Made by a program: the position numbers and the translations under genes. 64,000 nucleotides of DNA from positions 458,843-522,842 of the forward strand of contig NZ_RJTN01000001.1 in the NCBI RefSeq assembly GCF_005497185.1, in the 5' to 3' direction. Shown here in pieces: positions 46,044 through 57,169 of the stretch (position 1 is the first letter of the stretch; each line of letters opens with the position of its first letter). The stretch comes from Pectobacterium polonicum (GTDB taxonomy: Bacteria; Pseudomonadota; Gammaproteobacteria; Enterobacterales; Enterobacteriaceae). The notes beneath the pieces were generated by a model. That model was not told the origin of the DNA and did not search any database. It saw nothing but the letters and a program-made list of their open reading frames with translations.

Positions 46044-46203
46044 AATTTAAGTATTTAAATGCCCATTACACCTACAAAGAGGTATATTTTTTATTCGTTA
46101 TATATTGTAATGCATAACGAATTTGTTATTTCATGGTTACAAACTATGCAAGGCAACGAGGCAATTGGAGGGAGATAAACGGGTATTTGTGGTTGAATTG
46201 TTG

Positions 46204-46232
46204 CAAAAAAAAGCCGGATAAGAATCCGGCTT
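46204..46232 (-). terminator. Intrinsic terminator of metG
   Basis: On the minus strand AAGCCGGAT and ATCCGGCTT pair around a four-base loop and are followed by TTTTTT, 10 bases after the metG stop. Confidence 0.92.
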
Positions 46233-46242
46233 GATGTGGTTA

Positions 46243-48273
46243 TTATTTGACCTGCATACCAGGCTGAGCGCCGCTGTCTGGACTCAGTAGGAAGATATCC
46301 TTCCCGCCGGGACCGGCTGCCATCACCATACCTTCCGATATGCCGAAGCGCATTTTACGCGGAGCCAGATTGGCGACCATCACAGTTAAACGCCCTTCCA
46401 GCTTAGCCGGATCGGGATAAGCCTCACGAATTCCGGAGAAGACCTGACGCGTTTCGCCGCCCAGATCCAACGTCAGACGTAATAGCTTGTCAGAACCCTC
46501 AACCAGTTCGGCCTGCTTAATCAGTGCGATACGCATATCGACTTTAGCAAAATCGTCAAAGTTAATAGTATCCTGCACCGGATTATCTGCTAACGGACCA
46601 GACACGGTTTTCTGCGCGGTGACCATGTCTTCTTTAGACGCATCAACCATGGCGCTGACTTTATCCAGATCGATGCGGTTAAACAGTGCTTTAAATGGAT
46701 TGACCTGATGGTTCAGCAGCGGGGTGGCGATCGCATCCCAGCTCAGTTCCGTGTTCAAAAACGCTTCGGTACGCTGTGCTAACGCAGGCAGAACTGGCTT
46801 CAGGTATGTCATCAATACACGGAACAGGTTAATGCCCATTGAACAAATGGCTTGCAGATCGGCATCCCGACCTTCCGCTTTTGCCACCACCCACGGTGCT
46901 TGTTCGTCAACATAGCGGTTGGCGATATCCGCCAGTGCCATGATCTCACGAATAGCCCGCCCAGATTCACGGCTGCTATAGGCTTCCGCAATACTGGCAG
47001 CGGCGTCGGTGAAGGTTTTGTACAGCTCGGCGTCGGCCAGCTTGTCGGCCAGCTTGCCGTCAAAGCGTTTGTTGATGAAACCGGCATTACGTGATGCCAG
47101 ATTCACGACTTTGTTCACGATGTCCGCATTCACGCGCTGAACGAAATCTTCCAGATTGAGGTCGATGTCATCAATGCGAGAAGACAATTTTGCTGCGTAA
47201 TAATAGCGCAGGCAATCGGCATCCAAATGTTGCAGGTACGTACCCGCCTTGATGAAGGTGCCGCGTGATTTAGACATCTTGGCGCCGTTGACCGTGACGT
47301 AGCCATGCACAAACAGGTTCGTCGGTTTACGGAAACCGCTGCCTTCCAACATAGCCGGCCAGAACAGGCTATGGAAATAAACGATGTCTTTACCGATGAA
47401 ATGGTACAAATCCGCGTCGGAGTCTTTCTTCCAGAAATCATCGAAATTCAGATCGCCACGCTTGTCGCACAGGTTCTTGAACGAACCCATGTAGCCGATT
47501 GGCGCATCCAGCCAGACGTAAAAATATTTTCCCGGTGCATCAGGGATTTCAAAACCGAAATACGGCGCATCGCGGGTAATGTCCCACTGTTGCAGGCCCG
47601 AATCGAACCATTCTTGCATTTTGTTGGCAACCTGCTCTTGCAATGCGCCAGAACGTGTCCAGGCTTGCAGCATGTCGCTGAAAGCGGGCAGATCGAAGAA
47701 GAAGTGTTCTGATTCACGCATCTCCGGTGTCGCACCAGAAACTGCGGATTTGGGTTCGATCAGCTCTGTTGGGCTGTAGGTTGCGCCACACACTTCACAG
47801 TTATCGCCATATTGGTCGGCTGCCTTACATTTCGGGCAGGTGCCTTTGACGAAACGATCCGGCAGGAACATCCCTTTCTCTGGATCGTACAACTGAGAAA
47901 TCGTGCGGTTTTTAATAAAGCCGTTGTCTTTCAGACGACGATAAATCAGCCCTGACAACTCACGGTTCTCTTCGCTATGCGTAGAGTGGTAGTTGTCATA
48001 GCTGATATTGAAGCCGGCAAAGTCCTGCTGATGCTCCTGACTCATCGCCGCAATCATCTGCTCTGGCGCAATCCCCATTTGCTGGGCTTTCAGCATGATT
48101 GGCGTGCCGTGGGCGTCGTCCGCACAGATAAAGTGAACCTGGTTGCCGCGCATTCGCTGGTAACGAACCCAGATATCGGCCTGAACGTGTTCAAGCATAT
48201 GACCGAGGTGAATCGAACCATTAGCGTAAGGCAGCGCGCACGTTACCAGAATTTTCTTTGCGACTTGAGTCAT
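46243..48273 (-). CDS. metG: MetG, methionyl-tRNA synthetase
   Basis: A 676-residue enzyme that charges methionine onto tRNA-Met. The HIGH motif is [15 protein letters not shown], the KMSKS loop is [11 protein letters not shown], the zinc knuckle is [17 protein letters not shown], and residues about 575-676 are the tRNA-binding dimerisation domain ([26 protein letters not shown] in part). The start [12 protein letters not shown] equals that of E. coli; the frame is open 64 codons further upstream but that part is not homologous. Divergent from mrp as in E. coli. Confidence 0.97.
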   Translation of the reverse strand: MTQVAKKILVTCALPYANGSIHLGHMLEHVQADIWVRYQRMRGNQVHFICADDAHGTPIMLKAQQMGIAPEQMIAAMSQEHQQDFAGFNISYDNYHSTHSEENRELSGLIYRRLKDNGFIKNRTISQLYDPEKGMFLPDRFVKGTCPKCKAADQYGDNCEVCGATYSPTELIEPKSAVSGATPEMRESEHFFFDLPAFSDMLQAWTRSGALQEQVANKMQEWFDSGLQQWDITRDAPYFGFEIPDAPGKYFYVWLDAPIGYMGSFKNLCDKRGDLNFDDFWKKDSDADLYHFIGKDIVYFHSLFWPAMLEGSGFRKPTNLFVHGYVTVNGAKMSKSRGTFIKAGTYLQHLDADCLRYYYAAKLSSRIDDIDLNLEDFVQRVNADIVNKVVNLASRNAGFINKRFDGKLADKLADAELYKTFTDAAASIAEAYSSRESGRAIREIMALADIANRYVDEQAPWVVAKAEGRDADLQAICSMGINLFRVLMTYLKPVLPALAQRTEAFLNTELSWDAIATPLLNHQVNPFKALFNRIDLDKVSAMVDASKEDMVTAQKTVSGPLADNPVQDTINFDDFAKVDMRIALIKQAELVEGSDKLLRLTLDLGGETRQVFSGIREAYPDPAKLEGRLTVMVANLAPRKMRFGISEGMVMAAGPGGKDIFLLSPDSGAQPGMQVK

Positions 48274-48496
48274 GAGGAACTTGCTTTCTTTTGTGAATAG
48301 AGGGAGATCGATGTTAACCGATAGCGCCTTACTGCGTAAACCGCTGGCGTGAGTAAAAACCGCAGGAAACCACATGGCAGATTCTATTTTGCGTAGCGTT
48401 TCCACGTTTTTGATGCCGAAGGGCGTCAGGCTTCCCTCGCTCTGGTATGCTATACAGGGTCTCAACGGTCAAATATGAGAATTTCAAGGAGCCGGA

Positions 48497-49606
48497 ATGA
48501 ACGCTACAGTCCCCGAACAACGTCCTGAAGCATTGCGTGCGATGGTCACCGGGGTTTTATCTACTTTTCAGCACCCGACACTGAAAAATAATCTGACGAC
48601 ACTGAATGCACTACGTCATTGTGCATTGCTGGATAATGTGTTGCACCTCGAACTGACGATGCCGTTTGTCTGGCTCAGTGGTTTGGCAGTATTAAAAGAA
48701 ACGGTTAGCGATGAGTTATTACGTTTATCAGGCGCAAAAGCGGTTGAATGGCGCTTAACGCACGATATCGCTACGCTTCGCCGAGTTAACGATCAGGCTG
48801 GCGTGAAGGGTGTAAAAAACATCATTGCCGTCAGTTCTGGGAAAGGCGGGGTGGGTAAATCCAGCACGGCGGTCAACATGGCGCTGGCATTGGCGGCTGA
48901 AGGTGCCAATGTGGGCATTCTGGATGCCGATATTTATGGACCTTCGATCCCTACCATGCTGGGTTCGGCCAGTGAACGTCCCACTTCGCCTGATGGTCAA
49001 CACATGGCACCGATTATCGCGCACGGCCTGGCAACCAACTCGATTGGTTACTTGGTGACGGATGATAACGCGATGGTGTGGCGCGGGCCGATGGCGAGCA
49101 AAGCATTATTGCAGCTGCTGCAAGATACGCTTTGGCCGGATTTGGACTATCTGGTGTTAGATATGCCGCCGGGTACGGGTGATATTCAACTGACGCTGGC
49201 GCAGAGTATTCCTGTCACGGGTGCGGTCGTCGTGACGACGCCACAGGATATCGCGCTGATGGATGCCATGAAGGGCATCGCGATGTTTGAAAAAGTCAGC
49301 GTGCCGGTGCTGGGTATCGTTGAGAACATGAGCGTTCATATCTGTAGCAACTGTGGTCATCTCGAGCCTATCTTCGGTACAGGCGGTGCACAGAAGTTGG
49401 CGGAAAAATACCACTGTTCCCTGTTAGGTCAGCTTCCACTGCATATCTCCCTGCGCGAAGACCTCGATCGTGGTGAACCGACGGTGGTCAGCCAGCCGGA
49501 CAGTGAATTCACCTCTCTGTATCGCGAACTGGCGGGGCAGGTTGCCGCCCAGCTCTACTGGCAGGGTGACACGATTCCCGGCGAAATTTCTTTCCGGGCG
49601 CTGTAA
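48497..49606 (+). CDS. mrp: Mrp (ApbC), iron-sulfur cluster carrier ATPase
   Basis: A 369-residue protein. An N-terminal DUF59-like domain at about 10-90 is followed by a P-loop ATPase: deviant Walker A in AVSSGKGGVGKSSTAVNMAL and the switch DADIYGPSIPTMLG. The cluster-binding CxxC is HICSNCGHLEPIFG. It carries and delivers [4Fe-4S] clusters. The start follows AAGGAGCCGG. It is divergent from metG, the same pairing as in E. coli. Confidence 0.95.
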   Translation: MNATVPEQRPEALRAMVTGVLSTFQHPTLKNNLTTLNALRHCALLDNVLHLELTMPFVWLSGLAVLKETVSDELLRLSGAKAVEWRLTHDIATLRRVNDQAGVKGVKNIIAVSSGKGGVGKSSTAVNMALALAAEGANVGILDADIYGPSIPTMLGSASERPTSPDGQHMAPIIAHGLATNSIGYLVTDDNAMVWRGPMASKALLQLLQDTLWPDLDYLVLDMPPGTGDIQLTLAQSIPVTGAVVVTTPQDIALMDAMKGIAMFEKVSVPVLGIVENMSVHICSNCGHLEPIFGTGGAQKLAEKYHCSLLGQLPLHISLREDLDRGEPTVVSQPDSEFTSLYRELAGQVAAQLYWQGDTIPGEISFRAL

Positions 49607-49793
49607 CGCTTCCGCCAGTGAGTAAAAAGCCGGGCTCTGTCCCGGTTTGACCTGCGCCAGCATGCGGTTTCCCTAGTGCGCAATACGCGGAAAGGGTGGC
49701 GTGAAAGGGGGTAACTCCCTATAATTGCCGCGTCAAAGCGCCCGTTGGCGCATTCCCCTCTCTTTTATTTATGTTAATCAGGTCGTTAATACC

Positions 49794-50435
49794 ATGACTG
49801 ATCAGTCTCACCAGTGCGTCATCATCGGGATCTCTGGAGCATCAGCTTCGGGTAAAAGTCTTATTTCCAGCACCTTGTATCGTGAATTGCGCGATCAGGT
49901 TGGTGATCAGCATATCGGGGTGATATCTGAAGACAGCTATTATAAAGATCAAAGCCACCTGACCATGGAAGAGCGGGTAAAAACCAATTATGACCACCCG
50001 AGTTCGATGGATCACAGTCTGCTGATTAAACATCTGCAAATGCTGAAAGCGGGTCAGGCCATTGAAGTCCCGCAGTACAGCTATGTCGAGCACACCCGTA
50101 AACAGGAAACGGTGCATATTGAGCTGAAAAAGGTCATTATCCTGGAAGGAATTTTGCTACTGACGGATGCGCGTCTGCGCGATGAGATGAATTTCTCTAT
50201 CTTTGTCGATACGCCGCTGGATATCTGCCTACTGCGCCGCATGCGCCGCGACGTGAATGAACGGGGCCGTTCAATGGACTCGGTGATGGAACAATACCAA
50301 AAGACCGTACGCCCGATGTTCCTGCAATTCATTGAGCCATCCAAGCAGTATGCCGATATTATCGTACCGCGTGGCGGGAAAAACCGTATTGCGATTGATA
50401 TCTTGAAAGCCAAGATAAGCCAGTTCTTTGAATAG
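49794..50435 (+). CDS. udk: Udk, uridine kinase
   Basis: A 213-residue kinase phosphorylating uridine and cytidine with GTP/ATP in pyrimidine salvage. The P-loop is [12 protein letters not shown], the substrate region is [14 protein letters not shown] and [12 protein letters not shown], and [17 protein letters not shown] is the lid. The start [15 protein letters not shown] matches E. coli; an upstream in-frame ATG is not used. It heads udk-dcd-asmA. Confidence 0.96.
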   Translation: MTDQSHQCVIIGISGASASGKSLISSTLYRELRDQVGDQHIGVISEDSYYKDQSHLTMEERVKTNYDHPSSMDHSLLIKHLQMLKAGQAIEVPQYSYVEHTRKQETVHIELKKVIILEGILLLTDARLRDEMNFSIFVDTPLDICLLRRMRRDVNERGRSMDSVMEQYQKTVRPMFLQFIEPSKQYADIIVPRGGKNRIAIDILKAKISQFFE

Positions 50436-50543
50436 TGGATACCTTAACTAATTCACGCTGCACAGCTAATGCGCCGCAACGTGACGTTATGACGGGTATG
50501 TATGAGGTTTATCCCGATATACCCGTGTCGAATGGAGAATAAG

Positions 50544-51125
50544 ATGAGACTGTGTGACCGTGACATTGAAGCCTGGCTGGATGATGGCCGACTGGTGATT
50601 ACGCCCCGTCCGCCAACTGAGAGGATCAGTGGTGCGACCGTTGATGTTCGTTTGGGAAATCAGTTTCGCGTCTTCCGCGGACACACTGCGGCTTTCATTG
50701 ACTTAAGCGGTCCGAAAGATGAAGTCAGTGCGGCACTCGATCGCGTCATGAGTGATGAAATCAATTTGCCAGAAGGTGAGGCATTCTTCTTGCATCCAGG
50801 AGAATTAGCCCTGGCAGTGACGTTTGAATCCGTTACGCTGCCGGATAATTTGGTTGGCTGGCTGGATGGTCGTTCTTCGTTAGCCCGCCTGGGATTGATG
50901 GTTCACGTCACTGCACACCGTATTGATCCCGGTTGGCAAGGAAGAATTGTGCTGGAGTTCTATAATTCAGGTAAGTTGCCGCTGGCGTTACGCCCCGGCA
51001 TGATGATTGGCGCTCTGAGTTTTGAACCCCTTTCCGGGCCGGCGGCTCGCCCGTACAACCGCCGTCAGGATGCCAAGTATAAAGATCAGCAGGGTGCGGT
51101 AGCGAGCCGGATCGATAAAGACTGA
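50544..51125 (+). CDS. dcd: Dcd, dCTP deaminase
   Basis: A 193-residue trimeric enzyme that deaminates dCTP to dUTP, supplying the precursor of dTTP. Motifs are [44 protein letters not shown] (part of the active site with Arg, Ser and Glu residues) and [17 protein letters not shown]. The start [15 protein letters not shown] has GGAGAATAAG upstream. The length equals that of E. coli. Confidence 0.96.
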   Translation: MRLCDRDIEAWLDDGRLVITPRPPTERISGATVDVRLGNQFRVFRGHTAAFIDLSGPKDEVSAALDRVMSDEINLPEGEAFFLHPGELALAVTFESVTLPDNLVGWLDGRSSLARLGLMVHVTAHRIDPGWQGRIVLEFYNSGKLPLALRPGMMIGALSFEPLSGPAARPYNRRQDAKYKDQQGAVASRIDKD

Positions 51126-51188
51126 GCGTCTGGCGATAGGTCTGTAATATAAAAATCAGGCAGTCGCGCGTTTCGCAATGAGGATGGC

Positions 51189-53024
51189 ATGAGAAGATTT
51201 CTGACGACGCTGGCAATTCTGCTTGTGGTGCTGGTGGCAGGAATGACGGCCTTGGTCGTACTGGTTAATCCCAATGACTTCCGTGCTTACATGGTGAAGC
51301 AGGTTGAGGAACGTAGCGGCTATCGTCTGCAACTTGATGGCGATCTGCGCTGGCACGTGTGGCCGCAACTGAGTATTTTATCTGGCGGTATGTCATTAAG
51401 TGCGCCGGGTTCCAGTACGCCAATTGTCAGCGCTGAAAATATGCGCCTTGATGTGCAGCTGTGGCCGCTGTTGTCGCATAAGCTTGCGGTCAAGCAGGTG
51501 ATGTTGAAAGGGGCGATTATTCGCCTGACGCCAGAAAGTGAAGCCAGACAGGCCAATAATGCGCCAATTGCTCCGGCGGGTTCGCAGACTCCATCTGAAG
51601 AGCGACGTTGGCGCCTGGATATTAATAAGATAAAAGTCGCTGATAGTCTGTTAATTTTGCAACGCAGTAATAACGAACAGATTAATGTTCGCGATATTAA
51701 TCTTGCAATGGAGCAGAACAGCGACCGCCAAGTTAACATCGAATTATCGAGCCGTATCAATCGCGATCAGCGCGATATCGCTCTCTCTCTCGCCGCAGAT
51801 GTCGATTTGTTGCGTTTCCCCCAGCAGATCAATGCCAACATAACCAAACTGGATTACCAGCTTCAGGGGGTTGGAATACCGACAAACGGTATCAGTGGGA
51901 CAGGAAGTGTTCAGGCAAGCTATCAGCAGCAGCCTGAAAAAATCACGTTTAGCCAGCTTGTACTCAATACCAATAACAGTCAGTTGTCGGGGGCGGGTAG
52001 TGTGACGCTGGGTGATATCCCCCATTACGAGCTGGATTTGTTGTCTGAGAAGCTGGATCTGGATTCTCTGCTGGGGATTGCGGCGGTAAAAGAAAATAAC
52101 GCGCCTACAGTAGCGATTAAGCCATTAGCCCCTGTCATTTCAAATGAAGCTGAAGCGACCAAGCCAGAAGATAGCTTACAGCGATTCACTGCACGTCTGT
52201 CGCTACAGGCTGCATCGCTGATTTACCGTGGCCTTGATGTCCGCCAATTCACATTACGGGCAGAGAATCAGCCGGGGTTACTCGATATTTCGACCTTAAG
52301 TGGCGAACTGGGCAGTGGGCATTTCTCATTTCCCGGTAAGGTTGTGACGAAATCATCAACCAATATCACGCTACGACCCGATCTCAAGGATATTGAACTG
52401 TCTCAACTGATGTCTGCGTTTGCGCTGCCTGCCGAGGCGATCAGTGGAAAATTGTCGATGACGGGACAATTCAGCGGTAATAGCGTTGCGCTGCCTGCTT
52501 TGCTCCAGCAGTGGCAAGGAACGGCGGCGCTGCAAGCTAATAATGTTCGTCTACAGGGTTTGAATATTCAGCAAATGGTGCAGATGGCTGTGGCGCGCAG
52601 TAACGGCAATGTGCGTGGGCAAGAGCGCTACGAGCGTTATACCGAACTGCAACAACTGACCGGAAAAGTACAATTGAATGCAGGTAAATTGCGCCTTACC
52701 GATCTCAATGGTCGATCAGAGCTGCTGTCTCTAAGCGGTGTCGGCCAATTCGATTTGCCAGCTCAGACGTGTGACGTCAACGTGAATGTTTCTATTACGC
52801 AAGGGTGGCAAGGGGATGAGCAACTGGTCAGCGTGTTGAAAAATACGGCAATTCCGTTACGCGTCTATGGCGAGTGGGATAAATTGAATTACCAGTTGCA
52901 GGTAGATCAGTTGCTGCGTAAACGCCTACAGGATGAACTGAAGAAACGCCTGAATGATTGGGCCAGCCAAAATCAGCAAAACCAGAAGGGCAAAGATCTG
53001 AAGCAACTGCTCGACCGTCTTTAA
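51189..53024 (+). CDS. asmA: AsmA, envelope AsmA-like protein
   Basis: A 611-residue protein with an N-terminal membrane helix (RRFLTTLAILLVVLVAGMTALVVL), the conserved LDGDLRWHVWPQLSILSGGMSLS, and a long beta-rich periplasmic region ending in the AsmA C-terminal domain (LNAGKLRLTDLNGRSELLSLSGVG). AsmA-like proteins are linked to outer-membrane assembly and lipid traffic. It follows dcd by 63 bases. The length is close to E. coli AsmA. Confidence 0.94.
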   Translation: MRRFLTTLAILLVVLVAGMTALVVLVNPNDFRAYMVKQVEERSGYRLQLDGDLRWHVWPQLSILSGGMSLSAPGSSTPIVSAENMRLDVQLWPLLSHKLAVKQVMLKGAIIRLTPESEARQANNAPIAPAGSQTPSEERRWRLDINKIKVADSLLILQRSNNEQINVRDINLAMEQNSDRQVNIELSSRINRDQRDIALSLAADVDLLRFPQQINANITKLDYQLQGVGIPTNGISGTGSVQASYQQQPEKITFSQLVLNTNNSQLSGAGSVTLGDIPHYELDLLSEKLDLDSLLGIAAVKENNAPTVAIKPLAPVISNEAEATKPEDSLQRFTARLSLQAASLIYRGLDVRQFTLRAENQPGLLDISTLSGELGSGHFSFPGKVVTKSSTNITLRPDLKDIELSQLMSAFALPAEAISGKLSMTGQFSGNSVALPALLQQWQGTAALQANNVRLQGLNIQQMVQMAVARSNGNVRGQERYERYTELQQLTGKVQLNAGKLRLTDLNGRSELLSLSGVGQFDLPAQTCDVNVNVSITQGWQGDEQLVSVLKNTAIPLRVYGEWDKLNYQLQVDQLLRKRLQDELKKRLNDWASQNQQNQKGKDLKQLLDRL

Positions 53025-53289
53025 TTTCCAGACATACTGTGTTCCAGGCCGATTTGCTGATTTTCGTCAGCAAATCGGCGGCTTATCCTCAATGCTTTCC
53101 TTTCATTTGTCATACTTCCCCAGACAAACTTTGTGTTCGATGTCTCTTTTTTAACGCTGGATATTAATATTTTTCTCTTTTTTTATTTTCTAAAGCAGTA
53201 AACTCCGCCCCCTGTTTTCGGTGCGGTGCCATATTCCGCTGCCGGAGAATTTCTGTCAGATAATTATTACTCAGGTATCGAAACTCACT

Positions 53290-54642
53290 ATGCTCGAACT
53301 TTTGATTGGTGTTGCTGTAACGATTCTGGTGGGTCGTTACATTATAAAAGGGTACTCCGCGACTGGCGTGTTGTTGGTGGGGGGTCTGTTACTCTTGGCA
53401 ATCAGCGCCATGCTGGGGAAAAACGTATTGCCAGCTAGTGCGAAAGCGACGGGCTGGAGCGCAACGGATATTGTTGAATACGTAAAAATTTTGCTGATGA
53501 GCCGCGGTGGCGATCTCGGCATGATGATTATGGTGCTGTGTGGTTTTGCCGCCTATATGACGCATATCGGTGCCAATGATGTCGTCGTTAAGCTGGTTTC
53601 TCGCCCGCTGAAAATGATCAACTCGCCTTATTTGCTGATGATTGCGGCCTATTTTGTCGCCTGTCTGATGTCGCTAGCGGTGTCATCGGCCACTGGGCTG
53701 GGGGTGTTATTAATGGCAACGCTGTTTCCTGTCATGGTGAACGTCGGCATTAGCCGCGGCGCTGCGGCGGCAATCTGTGCTTCTCCCGTGGCGTTGATCC
53801 TGTCACCGACATCGGGCGACGTGGTGCTTGCCGCGCAGGCATCGCAGATGAAATTAGTGGATTTTGCCTTTAAGGCCACGCTACCCATTTCCATCATTGC
53901 TATTGTGTGTATGGCTGTCGCGCATTTCTTCTGGCAGCGCTATCTGGACAACAAAGCGAACATTAGCCATGAAATTCTGGATGTGAGTGAAATTACGACC
54001 AATGCGCCGCGTTTTTACGCCATTCTGCCGTTTACGCCGATCGTGGGTGTACTGATATTTGATGGTAAATGGGGGCCGGAGCTTCATATTATTACCGTGT
54101 TGGTTATCTGTATGGTGCTGGCGGCGATGCTGGAGTTTGTTCGCTCGTTCAATGCGAAAAACGTGTTTGATGGGCTGGATGTGGCCTATCGTGGCATGGC
54201 TGATGCCTTCTCTAGCGTCGTAATTCTGCTGGTTGCGGCTGGGGTATTTGCTCAGGGGCTTGGCACGATCGGCTTTATCAGCGGACTGATTGGCCTTGCT
54301 CAGTCATTTGGCAGCGGCGGGCTGGTGATTATGCTGGTGTTGGTGGTAATCACGATGCTGGCTGCGATGACGACCGGTTCGGGCAATGCGCCGTTTTATG
54401 CGTTTGTTGAGTTGATTCCTAAGCTGGCGTCGCAAATGGGCATCAACCCTGCCTACCTGGCCATTCCGATGCTTCAGGCTTCCAATTTGGGTCGTACGAT
54501 TTCCCCGGTATCCGGCGTAGTGGTTGCCGTTGCCGGGATGGCGAAAATCTCTCCGTTCGAGGTGGTGAAGCGCACATCGGTTCCGGTTCTGGTTGGGCTG
54601 ATTGTGGTGGTGGTTGCTACCGAAATTATGGTGCCTGCCTGA
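53290..54642 (+). CDS. dcuC: DcuC-type anaerobic C4-dicarboxylate transporter
   Basis: A 450-residue membrane protein with about twelve helices, closely matching E. coli DcuC (ATDIVEYVKILLMSRGGDLGMMIM, SLAVSSATGLGVLLMATLFPVMVNVG, TTGSGNAPFYAFVELIPKLAS). It exchanges or exports succinate and takes up fumarate during anaerobic growth. The start MLELLIGVAVT aligns with E. coli; the frame is open from a GTG 69 bases upstream. It stands between asmA and yegH, where E. coli has no such gene. The 265 bases before it end in AT-rich sequence. Confidence 0.94.
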   Translation: MLELLIGVAVTILVGRYIIKGYSATGVLLVGGLLLLAISAMLGKNVLPASAKATGWSATDIVEYVKILLMSRGGDLGMMIMVLCGFAAYMTHIGANDVVVKLVSRPLKMINSPYLLMIAAYFVACLMSLAVSSATGLGVLLMATLFPVMVNVGISRGAAAAICASPVALILSPTSGDVVLAAQASQMKLVDFAFKATLPISIIAIVCMAVAHFFWQRYLDNKANISHEILDVSEITTNAPRFYAILPFTPIVGVLIFDGKWGPELHIITVLVICMVLAAMLEFVRSFNAKNVFDGLDVAYRGMADAFSSVVILLVAAGVFAQGLGTIGFISGLIGLAQSFGSGGLVIMLVLVVITMLAAMTTGSGNAPFYAFVELIPKLASQMGINPAYLAIPMLQASNLGRTISPVSGVVVAVAGMAKISPFEVVKRTSVPVLVGLIVVVVATEIMVPA

Positions 54643-54663
54643 TAGCAGAAATTAGGTAAACAG

Positions 54664-54697
54664 CAGCACCTTTAGGCTATGTGCTCTAAAGGTGCTG
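54664..54697. terminator. Stem-loop at the dcuC / hepT convergence
   Basis: CAGCACCTTTA (54664-54674) and TAAAGGTGCTG (54687-54697) form a perfect 11-base stem around a 12-base loop. Its right arm overlaps the last codons and stop of hepT. It probably ends transcription from both sides. Confidence 0.6.
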
Positions 54698-55105
54698 GCT
54701 GTCGCTGTACCGGGCTATTTGTTTGATAAAATGCTCAAAATCGCTTAAACGATGGGAAATGACGTGAATGACAATATCCAAGTTAAGTGCCTGATAGTCA
54801 TGTACGGCAATATTTCTTAATCCCACCATTTTTTGTAAATTGTCAGACAGATCAATGGTAATTATCTGATTGGCGGAGAGAAGCGCGAAGCTATCCCGGC
54901 TGCTCTGTGGTATGCCTAGTTTCTTGATACGGATAAGGTAATTAGCGATATCAATAGCGGCCTCGCAGGCACGCTGTATGTTAAGTATGACGGAATCTTG
55001 CTTGGTGAAGTTTTGACGAAACCCTTCCTCAGTATCGAATTCCTCACGAATACGACGTAGGCATCTTTGTATGGTGCTGCTTTTGTTGAGCAAGATATCT
55101 GTCAT
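54686..55105 (-). CDS. hepT: HepT-like HEPN toxin
   Basis: A 139-residue, all-helical DUF86/HEPN-domain protein. The defining motif RX4HXY is present as RNIAVHDY at residues 97-104. In characterised MntA-HepT pairs HepT is an RNase-type toxin that the partner inactivates by adding AMP to the Tyr of this motif; that Tyr is retained here. Its ATG overlaps the mntA stop (ATGA), so toxin synthesis depends on antitoxin translation. The activity in this strain is inferred from motif and operon only. Confidence 0.9.
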   Translation of the reverse strand: MTDILLNKSSTIQRCLRRIREEFDTEEGFRQNFTKQDSVILNIQRACEAAIDIANYLIRIKKLGIPQSSRDSFALLSANQIITIDLSDNLQKMVGLRNIAVHDYQALNLDIVIHVISHRLSDFEHFIKQIARYSDSQHL

Positions 55106-55485
55106 GCTTTTAGATCCTGATTAAAGCTACGAATGATATCCGCACGCTCTTTTTGCAGATGCTGGTACATTGAAAGTGTTGTCATTTCAAATTCTCCCGC
55201 TGCGGTTTCCGCATCATAAAGCAGCTTGCCGTTACGAACGATCTCCATTTTTAATACCGTTGAGGCCTGCAATAAATCGACAAGATCGACATCACGTCCC
55301 ATTGCTTTTGCTAACTGATTAGATAACTCCCAGCGTTCAACGGGAGCTAATGTTCTCGTCGCCATGATGGCGATATCAATATCGCTGTCTGCTCTGGCGT
55401 TGCCCGTTGCCTGAGAGCCAAAAAGGTAAACCATCCTGATGTCGGGAATCTGTTTTTTCAGCGTTGAAACGATCTCGTCGAACAT
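55102..55485 (-). CDS. mntA: MntA-like minimal nucleotidyltransferase antitoxin
   Basis: A 127-residue minimal nucleotidyltransferase. The catalytic GSX10DXD motif runs from G23-S24 to D35-D37 (VYLFGSQATGNARADSDIDI). It should transfer AMP from ATP to HepT and so block the toxin. It is the first gene of the pair, coupled to hepT by a 4-base overlap. The two genes sit between dcuC and yegH as a small accessory insertion. Confidence 0.9.
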   Translation of the reverse strand: MFDEIVSTLKKQIPDIRMVYLFGSQATGNARADSDIDIAIMATRTLAPVERWELSNQLAKAMGRDVDLVDLLQASTVLKMEIVRNGKLLYDAETAAGEFEMTTLSMYQHLQKERADIIRSFNQDLKA

Positions 55486-55582
55486 ATAATAGCTCCGGTT
55501 TTACGATTATCTTATTGTCTGACAGAATTGCTCGAACATCAATTTATAGCCAGTCAGGAAAGGGGGGAAGATAAGTCATTCA

Positions 55583-57169
55583 TCACACTTCAAAATCAGT
55601 CTGTGGTTCATCGTTTGGTGTGATGCGAACTTCCACAATACGGTGGCTTTCTACCGCCAAAATAGTGAACTGATAACCATCGATTGATAGCGTATCGCCC
55701 ACCTGTGGAATTCGCTGCGCGTGCTCCATCAGCAGCCCTGCCAACGTGTAGTATTCACGCTTTTCGTCCAGCGTCAGCGGAACATACATCGTCAGATCTT
55801 CCAGCGGAATATAGCCATTTACGGTCCAACTGCCATCATCATTCTGTTGGATGCTGTGGCGAGCATCGCGATCTTCTCCTTCGCGCGGTAAGTTGCCCGC
55901 GATGGTTTCCATCACATCACTTAATGTGACAATCCCTTCCATTGAACCGAACTCATCAACGACAAACGCAAAATGTGTTCTTCCTTCTCTAAACTGCTCC
56001 AGCGCTTGTAAAAGTGAGAGTTGCTCAGGAAAAACCAGCGGCTGACGGATCAGAATGCGCAGGTTGAATGGTTCGCGATTTAGCTGCTGCTGGAGTAAAT
56101 CGGCAACATTGATGATGCCCAGTGGTTCATCAGATGTATTACTGTCGGTGACCACGAGTCGGGAATGCTGGTTGCTTGTTAACAGCTTGGCGAGCACATC
56201 CTGCGTAATATCCAGCTCAACTGACTCGATATCATGCCGCGACGTCATAATACTGCTAATGGTCCGCTGAGCCAGTCCCAATACCCGTTTTATCATTCGG
56301 CGTTCCTGAATATTGAACACCTCCCTGCCTGCCCGAGTGTTATCTGCAATCATCGACGAGGTTTGATTGTCTAGCTCGGCTTCTTCATGATTGCCGCGTA
56401 AAATACGCAAAACTACTTCGGCGGTGCGTTGGCGTAGCGGAACGGAAGAAGAAAGAAAGCGTCGACGGTTAAACAGGGACACCTGATTCAACATCTCAAT
56501 CAATACCGAGAAACCTATCGCAGCGTAGAGATAGCCTTTGGGGATGTGGTAACCAAACGCGTCCGCCACCAGACTGAAACCAATCATCAGTAGGAAGCTG
56601 AGGCATAGGATAACGATGGTCGGGTGTTCAGCGACAAAGCGGGTCAGTGGCTTGCTGGCCAGCAGCATAAGGAAAATAGCAATGGTCACGGCGGACATCA
56701 TGACCAGCAGGTGATCGGTCATGCCAACGGCGGTAATCACGGAGTCCAGTGAGAATATGGCGTCCAGTACCACAATCTGCGCCACTACCGGCCAGAAACG
56801 CGCACCTTTACGCTGAGCCTGCTGCTCCTCATCTTTTCCTTCTAGTCGCTCATTGAGCTCCATAGTGGCTTTAAAAAGTAGAAATAATCCGCCAACCAGC
56901 ATGATGACATCTCGAGCGCTGAATGTGTGCTCAAGGAACGTGAAGAGAGGGGTAGTCAACGATACCAGCCAGGAAATGGACGTCAGCAGGCCCAGTCGCA
57001 TAATCAGGGCAAGTAACAGACCGACGACTCTTGCTTTATCGCGTTGCTCTTTTGGGAGTTTCTCAGCCAGAATGGCGATGAAGATAAGATTATCAATGCC
57101 CAGAACCAGTTCCAGGACAACCAGCGTAGCCAACCCGGCCCATATTGTTGGATCAGCGATCCACTCCAT
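55583..57169 (-). CDS. yegH: YegH-like TerC / CBS / CorC membrane protein
   Basis: A 528-residue protein. Residues 1-230 are a TerC-type membrane domain with about seven helices and the paired acidic motifs [12 protein letters not shown] and [18 protein letters not shown] pair at about 300-420 and a CorC/HlyC C-terminal domain at about 440-520 follow ([18 protein letters not shown]). It matches E. coli YegH (527 residues) and has the same place, between asmA and wza. Metal export, possibly Mn or Mg, is suspected for TerC proteins but unproven here. Confidence 0.92.
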   Translation of the reverse strand: MEWIADPTIWAGLATLVVLELVLGIDNLIFIAILAEKLPKEQRDKARVVGLLLALIMRLGLLTSISWLVSLTTPLFTFLEHTFSARDVIMLVGGLFLLFKATMELNERLEGKDEEQQAQRKGARFWPVVAQIVVLDAIFSLDSVITAVGMTDHLLVMMSAVTIAIFLMLLASKPLTRFVAEHPTIVILCLSFLLMIGFSLVADAFGYHIPKGYLYAAIGFSVLIEMLNQVSLFNRRRFLSSSVPLRQRTAEVVLRILRGNHEEAELDNQTSSMIADNTRAGREVFNIQERRMIKRVLGLAQRTISSIMTSRHDIESVELDITQDVLAKLLTSNQHSRLVVTDSNTSDEPLGIINVADLLQQQLNREPFNLRILIRQPLVFPEQLSLLQALEQFREGRTHFAFVVDEFGSMEGIVTLSDVMETIAGNLPREGEDRDARHSIQQNDDGSWTVNGYIPLEDLTMYVPLTLDEKREYYTLAGLLMEHAQRIPQVGDTLSIDGYQFTILAVESHRIVEVRITPNDEPQTDFEV

